DNA of 6,272 nucleotides from an uncultured beta proteobacterium (GTDB lineage Bacteria > Pseudomonadota > Gammaproteobacteria > Burkholderiales > Burkholderiaceae). Below are positions 1 to 6,230 of the stretch, one piece after another; position 1 is the stretch's first letter; each line of letters opens with the position of its first letter. The notes below the pieces were generated by a model. It did no database searches. It was not told the origin of the DNA and was given only the letters and a program-made list of their open reading frames with translations. Location of the stretch: assembly GCA_903845455.1 (NCBI GenBank), contig CAIMXN010000106.1:1-6272 (forward strand), written 5' to 3'. The position numbers and the translations under genes were made by a program.

Positions 1-323
1 GCAATTTCTTCTAGCAGGTGAATATTGCCTTCGTCAGGCGCATGAATATTCATCGCGGTTGGCCCCAACCAAGAATAGCCAGCCTCTTCAAAAACAATGG
101 CTTTTTCAGAATGGCTAAGCCCTAGCCCCCCCATCTCTACCGAAGCGTGAGGCGTTAAAAGACCGGCAGTTCGAGCAAGCTCTATGAGTTCTTTTCTGAG
201 CTCCTCTGATGGACCGTGCTCATTTTGGCGTGGGTCGTTTTCAAGTGGAATGATTTGATCGCGTATGAACGATCGTGTCCGCTCTTGTAGCTCTAATAGT
301 TTTGCTGATAAAGATAGGTCCAT
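1..323 (-). CDS. Acyl-CoA dehydrogenase family protein, N-terminal part (3' end outside window)
   Basis: The minus strand reads open from an ATG at 323-321 to the left edge, giving 107 complete codons with no stop. The translation begins MDLSLSAKLLELQERTRSFI and continues into the helical N-terminal domain typical of FAD-dependent acyl-CoA dehydrogenases. Residues 65-70 (GGLGLS) match the family's GGxGxS turn, followed by FEEAGYSWLGP (79-88) and MNIHAPDEGN (91-100), which I associate with the ACAD10/11-like subgroup. The family oxidises acyl-CoA thioesters to enoyl-CoA, passing electrons to ETF. The substrate cannot be told from this fragment, and the catalytic base and most FAD contacts lie outside the window. 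No clear Shine-Dalgarno precedes the ATG; it is chosen because the N-terminus begins where the family usually does. The gene is divergent from mnmG and probably a separate transcription unit. Confidence 0.87.
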   Translation of the reverse strand, partial: MDLSLSAKLLELQERTRSFIRDQIIPLENDPRQNEHGPSEELRKELIELARTAGLLTPHASVEMGGLGLSHSEKAIVFEEAGYSWLGPTAMNIHAPDEGNIHLLEEI

Positions 324-422
324 TTATTCATTGTAATAGCTGATAAAGATGTCATATCTAGGCGCCTGTGCGGGCTTTGAATGCTGCAAGCTTTAGGGCC
401 TTAAAAGACTTTTATATAATAA

Positions 423-435
423 AATCAATAACTTA
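423..435 (+). promoter_or_regulatory. Possible IHF binding site
   Basis: AATCAATAACTTA fits the IHF consensus WATCAANNNNTTR at every specified position. It lies in the AT-rich half of the intergenic region, about 40 bp upstream of the parS. An exact match has a noticeable chance of arising in AT-rich DNA, so it is a candidate only. If real, it could bend the DNA between the two divergent genes. Confidence 0.3.
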
Positions 436-440
436 TGATG

Positions 441-469
441 TATGATAATTTTTATACAGACTTATCATA
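441..469. repeat. 8-bp inverted repeat in the mnmG upstream region
   Basis: TATGATAA (441-448) is the exact reverse complement of TTATCATA (462-469), with a 13-bp spacer. It is not followed by a T-tract typical of a terminator in either direction and lies upstream of the likely mnmG promoter. It could be a dyad operator, or a product of AT-rich low-complexity DNA. No binding protein can be named. Confidence 0.35.
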
Positions 470-475
470 TGGTTT

Positions 476-491
476 TGTTTCACGTGAAACA
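476..491. other. parS: parS site 1 (ParB-binding centromere), intergenic
   Basis: TGTTTCACGTGAAACA is a perfect 16-bp palindrome identical to the canonical bacterial chromosomal parS consensus (TGTTNCACGTGAAACA type). Dyad symmetry continues two bases on each side, so 474-493 is a perfect 20-bp palindrome. ParB binds parS, loads as a CTP-bound sliding clamp and spreads over flanking DNA, and ParA then moves the complex to segregate replicated origins. The cognate parA and parB genes are in this window. The site is 39 bp upstream of the mnmG start and overlaps a candidate -35 element. An exact 16-bp match next to parAB makes the assignment very secure. Confidence 0.96.
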
Positions 492-507
492 AACAAAATG
501 CTATGAT
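479..507 (+). promoter_or_regulatory. Candidate sigma-70 promoter for mnmG, -35 inside parS
   Basis: TATGAT (502-507) is a good -10 hexamer (5 of 6 to TATAAT). Exactly 17 bp upstream lies TTCACG (479-484), a 4 of 6 match to TTGACA that sits within the parS palindrome. Transcription would start near 514, leaving a leader of roughly 15-20 nt before the mnmG ATG and just enclosing its Shine-Dalgarno. A rival -10, TATAAT at 415-420, has only a weak -35 (TTTAGG, 392-397, 17-bp spacing). The choice between them is inference; both could be used. Confidence 0.45.
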
Positions 508-530
508 CATCGCCCTATCAGAGGCAAATC

Positions 531-2450
531 ATGCGTTATTCCAAGAGTTTTGATGTCATTGTGGTTGGAGGTGGTCACGCTGGGACTGAGGCTGCCCTTG
601 CCTCGGCTCGCATGGGCTGCGATACGCTATTAATTACTCACAGTATTGAAAACCTAGGGGCCATGAGTTGCAACCCATCTATTGGTGGCATAGGCAAGGG
701 CCATCTGGTTAAAGAAATTGATGCGATGGGCGGCGCTATGGCTGCAGCAACAGATGAAGCAGGTATTCAGTTTAGGATTTTGAATTCCAGTAAGGGCCCC
801 GCAGTCCAAGCAACCCGCGCTCAAGGTGATCGGATTTTATATAAAGCCGCCATTCGCCGCCGCCTAGAGAATCAAAAAAACCTCACCCTATTCCAAGCTG
901 CGGTTGATGACCTGTTGGTGAAGGGTGACGAAGTCCAAGGCGTTGTTACCCAAATGGGCTTAGAGTTTCTAGCAAAGAAGGTAGTGCTGACAGCAGGTAC
1001 TTTTTTGGATGGAAAAATTCATGTTGGTTTAAATAACTACGCGGGCGGTCGTGCTGGTGATCCTGCCGCAGTCTCTTTATCAGCACGCTTAAAAGAGTTA
1101 AAGCTTCCCCAAGGTAGACTGAAAACGGGCACTCCACCCCGGATTGATGGCCGAACCATTGATTTTTCGGTAATGCTTGAGCAGCCTGGAGACCTAGATC
1201 CGGTTCCAGTTTTTTCTTATTTAGGCCGTCCGGAGCAACACCCTAGGCAGGTTCCCTGTTGGATTTCTCATACCAATGAGAAGACCCACGACATTATTCG
1301 GGGCGGCTTAGATCGCTCTCCAATGTATACAGGGGTGATTGAAGGGGTTGGCCCACGCTACTGCCCTTCTATCGAAGATAAGATTCATCGTTTTGCCTCT
1401 AGAAACAGTCACCAAATATTTCTGGAGCCAGAAGGCCTGACGACCAATGAGGTTTACCCAAATGGCATTTCCACTAGCCTGCCCTTCGATGTGCAGTGGG
1501 ATTTAGTTAGGAGTATTCGAGGCTTAGAGTCTGCAGTTATCGTCCGCCCAGGCTATGCCATTGAGTATGATTTTTTTGACCCAAGACATTTACGACATAG
1601 TTTAGAGACTAGGGCAATCTGCGGACTTTATTTTGCTGGTCAAATTAATGGCACAACCGGTTATGAAGAGGCGGCCGCCCAAGGCATGCTCGCTGGAATT
1701 AATGCTGGCCTTGCTGCTAAAGGCAAGGAGCCTTGGGTACCCAAGCGTAGCGAGGCTTATATTGGCGTGCTGGTTGATGACCTTATTACTAGGGGTGTGC
1801 AGGAGCCATACAGAATGTTTACCAGTCGCGCAGAATATCGTTTAAGTCTACGGGAAGATAACGCAGACTTGCGTTTAACCAAGATAGGTCGAGATCTAGG
1901 CTTGGTGGACGACTACCGTTGGAATACCTTTTGTAGGAAACAAGAAGCTGTTTCACGTGAAACATCACGCTTGCAGGATCTTTGGATTGGTCCAAAACAT
2001 GAGTCTGCTGCTGCAGTTTCTGGTTTATTGGGTCAAGACTTATCCCATGAGTGCAGTTTGGCAGAGCTGTTGCGGCGTCCCGGCGTCACCTACCAGGCTA
2101 TTACGAGCCTTGCGGAGGGAATGTGGTCTCCGGGGCTGTTAGATGAGGATTCGGGGTTGGCTCAGCAGATTGCAGATCAAGTTGAGATCTCAGTGAAGTA
2201 TCAGGGCTATATTGACAGGCAAGCTTTAGAAATTGCACGTCAAGAACACAATGAGAGCTTCCCTTTGCCAGAAGGCTTGGACTACTCCCAAGTTATCGGT
2301 TTGTCTAAAGAAGTGCAGCAGAAATTAAATTTATATAAACCAGAAACTTTAGGTCAGGCAGGAAGAATATCCGGGGTTACTCCAGCTGCACTTTCCCTGC
2401 TCTTGGTGCACCTTAAAAAAGGCTTGGGGCGTTCCCAAGAGGTGGCGTGA
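531..2450 (+). CDS. mnmG: tRNA uridine-5-carboxymethylaminomethyl(34) synthesis protein MnmG (GidA)
   Basis: MnmG works with MnmE (not in this window) to add the aminomethyl or carboxymethylaminomethyl group to C5 of wobble uridine 34 in a subset of tRNAs, using FAD, NADH and a methylene-tetrahydrofolate carbon. The 639-residue product is close to full family length. The N-terminal FAD-binding GGGHAG is at residues 13-18, and SCNPSIGGIGKGHL follows from 46. Both family signatures are present: GPRYCPSIEDK (274-284) and AGQINGTTGYEEAAAQG (369-385). Conserved cysteines C47 and C278 correspond to E. coli C47 and C277. TSRAEYRL (431-438) and the C-terminal MnmE/tRNA-binding motifs KYQGYIDRQ (556-564) and PETLGQAGRISGVTPAA (604-620) are intact. 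The ATG is preceded by AGAGG (520-524) at 6-nt spacing. Codons for V474-T478 (VSRET) are formed by a parS site. The gene ends in a GTGA overlap with rsmG. Confidence 0.98.
   Translation: MRYSKSFDVIVVGGGHAGTEAALASARMGCDTLLITHSIENLGAMSCNPSIGGIGKGHLVKEIDAMGGAMAAATDEAGIQFRILNSSKGPAVQATRAQGDRILYKAAIRRRLENQKNLTLFQAAVDDLLVKGDEVQGVVTQMGLEFLAKKVVLTAGTFLDGKIHVGLNNYAGGRAGDPAAVSLSARLKELKLPQGRLKTGTPPRIDGRTIDFSVMLEQPGDLDPVPVFSYLGRPEQHPRQVPCWISHTNEKTHDIIRGGLDRSPMYTGVIEGVGPRYCPSIEDKIHRFASRNSHQIFLEPEGLTTNEVYPNGISTSLPFDVQWDLVRSIRGLESAVIVRPGYAIEYDFFDPRHLRHSLETRAICGLYFAGQINGTTGYEEAAAQGMLAGINAGLAAKGKEPWVPKRSEAYIGVLVDDLITRGVQEPYRMFTSRAEYRLSLREDNADLRLTKIGRDLGLVDDYRWNTFCRKQEAVSRETSRLQDLWIGPKHESAAAVSGLLGQDLSHECSLAELLRRPGVTYQAITSLAEGMWSPGLLDEDSGLAQQIADQVEISVKYQGYIDRQALEIARQEHNESFPLPEGLDYSQVIGLSKEVQQKLNLYKPETLGQAGRISGVTPAALSLLLVHLKKGLGRSQEVA
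1949..1964. other. parS: parS site 2, inside the mnmG coding sequence
   Basis: A second exact copy of TGTTTCACGTGAAACA lies within mnmG, 1473 bp downstream of the first. In the mnmG frame it encodes the end of A473 and V474-S475-R476-E477-T478, in the region between the Rossmann-type core and the C-terminal helical domain. Unlike site 1, the dyad does not extend outward. An exact 16-bp match twice in 6 kb, beside parAB, is far beyond chance, so this should be a working ParB-loading site as well as protein-coding sequence. Confidence 0.95.
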
Positions 2451-3124
2451 GCCAAGAGCTGGTGGCCTTAGGTATTCAGGAATTAGGCCTAGCTTTAAGC
2501 CCACAAGATATGACCAATTTAGAGCTGTTTTTATATGAGATGGGTCGCTGGAATCAGGTGCACAATCTTACCGCTATTGAAGGTGAGCAAGCGTCAATAA
2601 GATTGCATCTTATTGATTCTGTTGCAGTTTTACCAATTATGCGAGAATTTTTGACAATACCCTCCCCCCAAATTGCCGACCTTGGGTCGGGAGGCGGACT
2701 TCCTGCTATCCCCATTGCAATATTGCAACCAGAGTGGCGCCTGACCTTGATTGAGGCAGTTCGAAAGAAAACTGCTTTTTTGCAGCATGTACGGGGGAAG
2801 TTGAAGTTGAAAAATATCGAAGTACTTAGTACGCGTGTAGAGGTTGTTGCAGTGCAACAAACTGCTCAATTTGATGCCGTCATTTCGCGTGCATTTACCA
2901 GTTTGGCACGGTTTTTAGAGTTGTCATTGCCCCTATTGAAGCCCGGCGGCCTTGTTTTTGCCATGAAGGGGAAAAAGGCCGACGAAGAGATGCAAGACGT
3001 TTCTATGGATGCCTGGCGCTTGCTGGCTGATAAGCCATTGCACATACCCAACCTAGATGTAGAAAGACGACTTTTAGTATTAACCCCCCGTGAGAAAATC
3101 ACCCCTTTAGAGCAGGACCGTTGA
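2447..3124 (+). CDS. rsmG: 16S rRNA (guanine(527)-N(7))-methyltransferase RsmG (GidB)
   Basis: RsmG transfers a methyl group from S-adenosylmethionine to N7 of G527 in the 530 loop of 16S rRNA; loss of the homologue causes low-level streptomycin resistance in several bacteria. The 225-residue product is slightly longer than the 207 of E. coli. WNQVHNLT (35-42) and HLIDSV (54-59) are the N-terminal family motifs, followed by the SAM-binding loop DLGSGGGLPAIPIA (78-91), IEAVRKK (102-108), SRAF (147-150) and FAMKGKK (171-177). The start is GTG at 2447, overlapping the mnmG stop in GTGA with AAGAGG (2437-2442) 4 nt upstream, which indicates translational coupling. The next in-frame ATG (2510) has no Shine-Dalgarno and would trim the N-terminus, so GTG is preferred. 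Confidence 0.97.
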   Translation: MSQELVALGIQELGLALSPQDMTNLELFLYEMGRWNQVHNLTAIEGEQASIRLHLIDSVAVLPIMREFLTIPSPQIADLGSGGGLPAIPIAILQPEWRLTLIEAVRKKTAFLQHVRGKLKLKNIEVLSTRVEVVAVQQTAQFDAVISRAFTSLARFLELSLPLLKPGGLVFAMKGKKADEEMQDVSMDAWRLLADKPLHIPNLDVERRLLVLTPREKITPLEQDR

Positions 3125-3132
3125 GACTGGCT

Positions 3133-3903
3133 ATGGCAAAAATATTCTGTATTGCAAATCAAAAAGGTGGTGTTGGTAAAACAACCACAGCCGTTAACTT
3201 AGCAGCGGGTTTGGCTGGTCATCAGCAACGCGTTTTGTTAGTTGACTTGGATCCACAAGGTAATGCAACCATGGGTTCGGGCATAGAAAAAGCGAACCTT
3301 AACAACAGCGTATACCAAGTATTGATTGGACTGGCTGCTGTTAAGGATTGCGTGCAGCGTTGTGAGAGCTCTGGTTTTGATGTGCTGCCGGCAAATCGAG
3401 ACTTGGCGGGCGCTGAAATCGAATTGGTTGATTTAGATTCTCGCGAGCAACGATTAAAAGATGCGCTTGCTGAGGTAGCTGATGATTACGATTTTATTTT
3501 GATTGATTGTCCTCCAGCACTATCGTTGCTCACCTTGAATGGATTGTGCGCAGCTAATGGCGTAATTGTGCCAATGCAGTGTGAATACTTTGCATTAGAG
3601 GGGTTATCCGATTTAGTAAATACCATTAAACAAGTTCATGCCAACCTAAATCCAGATCTCGTGATTATTGGTTTATTGCGGGTAATGTTTGATCCACGCA
3701 TGACGCTACAACAGCAAGTATCAGACCAGTTACTTGAACATTTTGGCGATAAAGTGTTTAAGACGATTATTCCGCGCAACGTAAGACTTGCTGAAGCCCC
3801 ATCTTATGGACTTCCTGGGGTCGCCTTTGATAGTGCGGCGCGTGGCGCAAAGGCATATTTAGAATTCGGCGCTGAAATGGTCGAACGCATTAAGCAAATG
3901 TAA
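3133..3903 (+). CDS. parA: Chromosome partitioning ATPase ParA (Soj)
   Basis: ParA is the Walker-type ATPase that binds the nucleoid when ATP-bound and is released by ParB-stimulated hydrolysis, moving ParB-parS complexes apart. The 256-residue product has the deviant Walker A KGGVGKTTT at 11-19 with signature lysine K11 and K16, the switch region VDLDPQGNAT (37-46; D38, D40), Walker B FILIDCPP (121-128; D125) and PRNVRLAEAPSYG (214-226), a chromosomal Soj hallmark. It lacks the N-terminal helix-turn-helix extension of plasmid P1-type ParA. An in-frame TTG at 3121 overlaps the rsmG stop and has AGGA only 3 nt upstream. ATG at 3133 is preferred because it gives the usual MAKIFCIANQKGG N-terminus, although its Shine-Dalgarno is poor. 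It starts 8 nt after rsmG and is probably cotranscribed and coupled with it. Confidence 0.97.
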   Translation: MAKIFCIANQKGGVGKTTTAVNLAAGLAGHQQRVLLVDLDPQGNATMGSGIEKANLNNSVYQVLIGLAAVKDCVQRCESSGFDVLPANRDLAGAEIELVDLDSREQRLKDALAEVADDYDFILIDCPPALSLLTLNGLCAANGVIVPMQCEYFALEGLSDLVNTIKQVHANLNPDLVIIGLLRVMFDPRMTLQQQVSDQLLEHFGDKVFKTIIPRNVRLAEAPSYGLPGVAFDSAARGAKAYLEFGAEMVERIKQM

Positions 3904-3927
3904 TCAATTGGAATATTTTAGGAAATC

Positions 3928-4824
3928 ATGGTTGCTATAAAGAAAAAAGGTTTAGGTCGTGGTCTCGATGCATTGCTTGGTGAAAAGGTTCAGAAAGAAA
4001 GTTCGCCAGTAGAGATTAATCGTTTGCCATTGACGGCATTGCAGGCTGGAAAATATCAGCCTCGCCAGAAAATGGAAGCAGGGGCATTGCAGGAGCTCGC
4101 CGAAAGTATTCGTGAGCAAGGGGTAATGCAGCCATTGTTGGTGCGTTTGGTTTCTGCTGGTAAGTATGAAATTATTGCAGGTGAGCGCCGCTTTCGTGCG
4201 GCTACTTTAGCGGGCCTTACAGAGGTTCCTGTTTTGGTTTCTGGGGCAGATGATCAAGCCGCAGCAGCGATGGCTTTAATTGAAAATATGCAACGTGAGG
4301 ATTTAAATCCTCTCGAAGAGTCACAAGGTTTGGCACGTCTCATTGAAGAGTTTGGTTTTACACATGAACAGGCCGCTAAAGCGGTTGGCAAATCACGTAG
4401 TGCCATTACCAACCTTTTACGCTTAAGTCAGCTGGCTAAACCAGTTCAGGCCATGTTACTAGCGGGTGATATTGACATGGGGCATGCCCGCGCTCTTCTG
4501 CCGCTACCTGGGGCAAGTCAAGTGGCTTTGGCACAAAGAATTGCCGCACAAGGCCTATCAGTTCGCGAGGCAGAAAGAATGTCTACGGCATTAGCATTAG
4601 CAGGCGGTCAGATTGGAGACAAAAAGAACAAAAACAAGAAAGAGGCGCCTGCTACTCCTAACCGCGACCCAGACATGCGTCGCTTAACTCAGGAAATCGC
4701 CGATTTAATCGGTTTAAATGCTGAATTTAAGTTCAAAGGCAAAGGCGGTGAGCTCAGAATTCGCTTTAGCCAGTTTGACGAGTTAGATTCTTTACTAAAA
4801 AAGTTGGGTATTGGACTTGATTAA
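3928..4824 (+). CDS. parB: Chromosome partitioning protein ParB (Spo0J), parS-binding CTPase
   Basis: ParB binds parS, closes into a CTP-dependent sliding clamp, spreads over origin-proximal DNA and stimulates ParA. The 298-residue product has the N-terminal motif KKGLGRGLDALLG (6-18), which in this family carries the ParA-stimulating basic peptide. QPR at 44-46 and the CTP-binding GERRFRAA (85-92) follow, then ENMQREDLNPLEE (119-131). The DNA-binding helix-turn-helix spans roughly 145-169 (EQAAKAVGKSRSAITNLL). A Lys/Asn-rich linker (about 231-240) leads to the C-terminal dimerisation domain (about 250-298). AGGA (3920-3923) precedes the ATG at 4-nt spacing. The gene is 24 bp after parA and ends 10 bp before atpI. 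Two exact parS targets lie upstream in the same window. Confidence 0.97.
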   Translation: MVAIKKKGLGRGLDALLGEKVQKESSPVEINRLPLTALQAGKYQPRQKMEAGALQELAESIREQGVMQPLLVRLVSAGKYEIIAGERRFRAATLAGLTEVPVLVSGADDQAAAAMALIENMQREDLNPLEESQGLARLIEEFGFTHEQAAKAVGKSRSAITNLLRLSQLAKPVQAMLLAGDIDMGHARALLPLPGASQVALAQRIAAQGLSVREAERMSTALALAGGQIGDKKNKNKKEAPATPNRDPDMRRLTQEIADLIGLNAEFKFKGKGGELRIRFSQFDELDSLLKKLGIGLD

Positions 4825-4828
4825 AGAG
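4824..4828 (+). promoter_or_regulatory. Shine-Dalgarno that decides the atpI start
   Basis: AAGAG overlaps the last base of the parB TAA stop and lies 6 nt before ATG 4835. The alternative in-frame TTG at 4811, still inside parB, has no comparable site at a suitable distance. This favours the ATG and suggests that ribosomes finishing parB feed atpI translation. Confidence 0.6.
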
Positions 4829-4834
4829 CGCCTA

Positions 4835-5305
4835 ATGAATGCTGGTAATTGGGATGAACAGGAAGAGGATTCATTCAAAGCGCTTAGTAAAGCAGAGATG
4901 GATGCTTTGCGAAAAGCAAAGCCTAAAAGCTTTTCTTCAATTAATGGGTGGTTCATTGTTGCCACTCAGGTGGTGCTTACCCTGACAATTGCTAGCTTTT
5001 GTTACCTTTTTGGCGAATTGACAGAGAGAAGCGTTTATACTTACTCGGCTTTAGTGGGCGGTTTGATTGGGTTTTTGCCTTCTGCGTTGTTTTTACTGCG
5101 TTTAGAGGCAGCAAAAAAGAATGTCAAATCAAGCCCTGGCGGTTATTTAACAGCAGTGGTTTCTGGCGAATTTATTAAAATTCTGGCAACCATTCTCCTG
5201 TTTATTGGCTTTGCTCTAAAGCAACCTGATTTGAAATGGATTCCATTGCTTGTCACTTATTTAGTCACGCTGAAATGTTATTTACTGGCGTGGTTTTGGA
5301 AGTAA
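4835..5305 (+). CDS. atpI: ATP synthase subunit I (AtpI)
   Basis: AtpI is a small inner-membrane protein encoded first in many F1Fo operons. In other species it helps assemble the c-ring and is not part of the finished enzyme. From the ATG the product is 156 residues: a charged N-terminal segment (about 1-37, rich in Glu, Asp and Lys) and four predicted membrane spans at about 38-59, 67-90, 113-128 and 134-155. The charged loop EAAKKN (91-96) follows the second span and the protein ends WFWK. The sequence is poorly conserved in this family, so the call rests on length, four-span topology and position directly before atpB. A TTG at 4811 would add 8 residues and overlap parB; it is less likely on ribosome-binding grounds. 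The gene links the par genes to the atp operon without a visible terminator. Confidence 0.88.
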   Translation: MNAGNWDEQEEDSFKALSKAEMDALRKAKPKSFSSINGWFIVATQVVLTLTIASFCYLFGELTERSVYTYSALVGGLIGFLPSALFLLRLEAAKKNVKSSPGGYLTAVVSGEFIKILATILLFIGFALKQPDLKWIPLLVTYLVTLKCYLLAWFWK

Positions 5306-5339
5306 CAAGCGGTAAATATAGATAAGGACAAGTTCAGAG

Positions 5340-6230
5340 ATGTCTAGCGAAGTAAACGCAGCAGCAGAGGTAGCCCATCATGTGGCTAGCGAACCGCTTA
5401 CACCTACTGCTTATATTGCTGAGCACTTACAAAACCTCAATAACATTGGTGGGGCACAAACCTCAGTTATTGATTTCAGTGTTATTAATTTAGACACTAT
5501 CTTTTGGACCTCTTTAATGGGGTTGATTACTGTTTTTCTACTGGTTCTGGCAGCACGCAAGGCTTCCCCTGGGGTTCCTGGGCGCTTTCAATGTTTGGTG
5601 GAGATGCTAGTTGAGATGGTAGATAACCAAACCAAGGGCATTGTGCATGGCGATCGGAGTTTTATAGCGCCACTGGCCCTCTTTGTTTTTTGCTGGATTA
5701 TTCTTTTAAATACCTTGGACTTGGTGCCAGTAGATTGGATCTTCGGCGTCAATCAATTTATTGGTAGTTTTGGAGTTCACGTTCCTCATCACAAGATAGT
5801 CCCCACTACCGATTTGAACGCCACCTTCGGCTTATCGTTTTCAGTTCTCCTCTTGGTGTTCTTCTATAGCTTCAAAGTGAAGGGCTTCGGGGGCTTTATG
5901 CATGAGCTGGTTTCTGCACCTTTTGGCGCAAAGTGGTACTTAGCGCCTTTCAACCTGATTTTGAACATCATCGAATATATTGCTAAAGGCGTTTCCCTCG
6001 GCATGCGACTTTTTGGCAATATGTACGCAGGTGAATTACTCTTTTTGCTTATCGCCCTCTTGGGAAGCATGTGGACCTTTAACTTAGATTTGTACATGCT
6101 GGGCTTTGTTGGTAATGTGATTGCCGGCTCGGCTTGGGCGATCTTCCACATCTTAGTTATTTTGTTACAAGCATTTATTTTCATGATGTTGACCTTGGTT
6201 TACATTGGGCAAGCCCATAGTCACCATTAA
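5340..6230 (+). CDS. atpB: F1Fo ATP synthase subunit a (AtpB)
   Basis: Subunit a forms the two proton half-channels of Fo against the c-ring. The 296-residue product has a hydrophilic N-terminus (about 1-50) and hydrophobic spans at about 54-72, 107-127 and 163-180, plus a long C-terminal hydrophobic part (about 200-290). SLGMRLFGNMYAGELLF (219-235) contains the essential arginine R223 (E. coli aR210), N227 and E232 (E. coli aN214 and aE219). WAIFHILVILLQAFIF (266-281) contains H270 and Q277 (E. coli aH245 and aQ252). All key proton-path residues are thus present. The length is somewhat greater than the 271 of E. coli, mainly in the N-terminus and the 140-160 loop. AAGGA (5324-5328) precedes the ATG at a rather long 11-nt spacing. 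The gene begins 34 bp after atpI and is probably cotranscribed with it. Confidence 0.98.
   Translation: MSSEVNAAAEVAHHVASEPLTPTAYIAEHLQNLNNIGGAQTSVIDFSVINLDTIFWTSLMGLITVFLLVLAARKASPGVPGRFQCLVEMLVEMVDNQTKGIVHGDRSFIAPLALFVFCWIILLNTLDLVPVDWIFGVNQFIGSFGVHVPHHKIVPTTDLNATFGLSFSVLLLVFFYSFKVKGFGGFMHELVSAPFGAKWYLAPFNLILNIIEYIAKGVSLGMRLFGNMYAGELLFLLIALLGSMWTFNLDLYMLGFVGNVIAGSAWAIFHILVILLQAFIFMMLTLVYIGQAHSHH

Noticed and set aside
324..530. Complete replication origin beside gidA
   Set aside because: Only one near-consensus DnaA box is visible on either strand and there is no repeated AT-rich unwinding element, so the evidence does not support annotating an origin.
442..633. Small plus-strand open frame of 63 codons reading FHVKQ across parS and into the mnmG start
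   Set aside because: It reads through the parS palindrome (FHVK is one of its translations) and then out of frame through the mnmG N-terminus. It has no credible Shine-Dalgarno, so it is a by-product of parS being open in that frame.
2866..3162. Minus-strand open frame of 98 codons opposite the rsmG end and parA start
   Set aside because: It lies wholly antisense to rsmG and the parA start, shows no recognisable motif and has no start context. Other antisense frames (946-1137, 2630-2869, 5864-6184) are rejected for the same reason.
4811..4838. Promoter for atpI made of TTGGAC and TAATGA
   Set aside because: The spacing is 16 bp and the -10 match is poor. The would-be start would fall within the atpI coding region, so it would not serve the chosen ATG.
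5777..5790. parS-like sequence AGTTCACGTTCCTC in atpB
   Set aside because: Only one half-site resembles parS. The right half has lost GAAAC, so it is not a credible ParB site.
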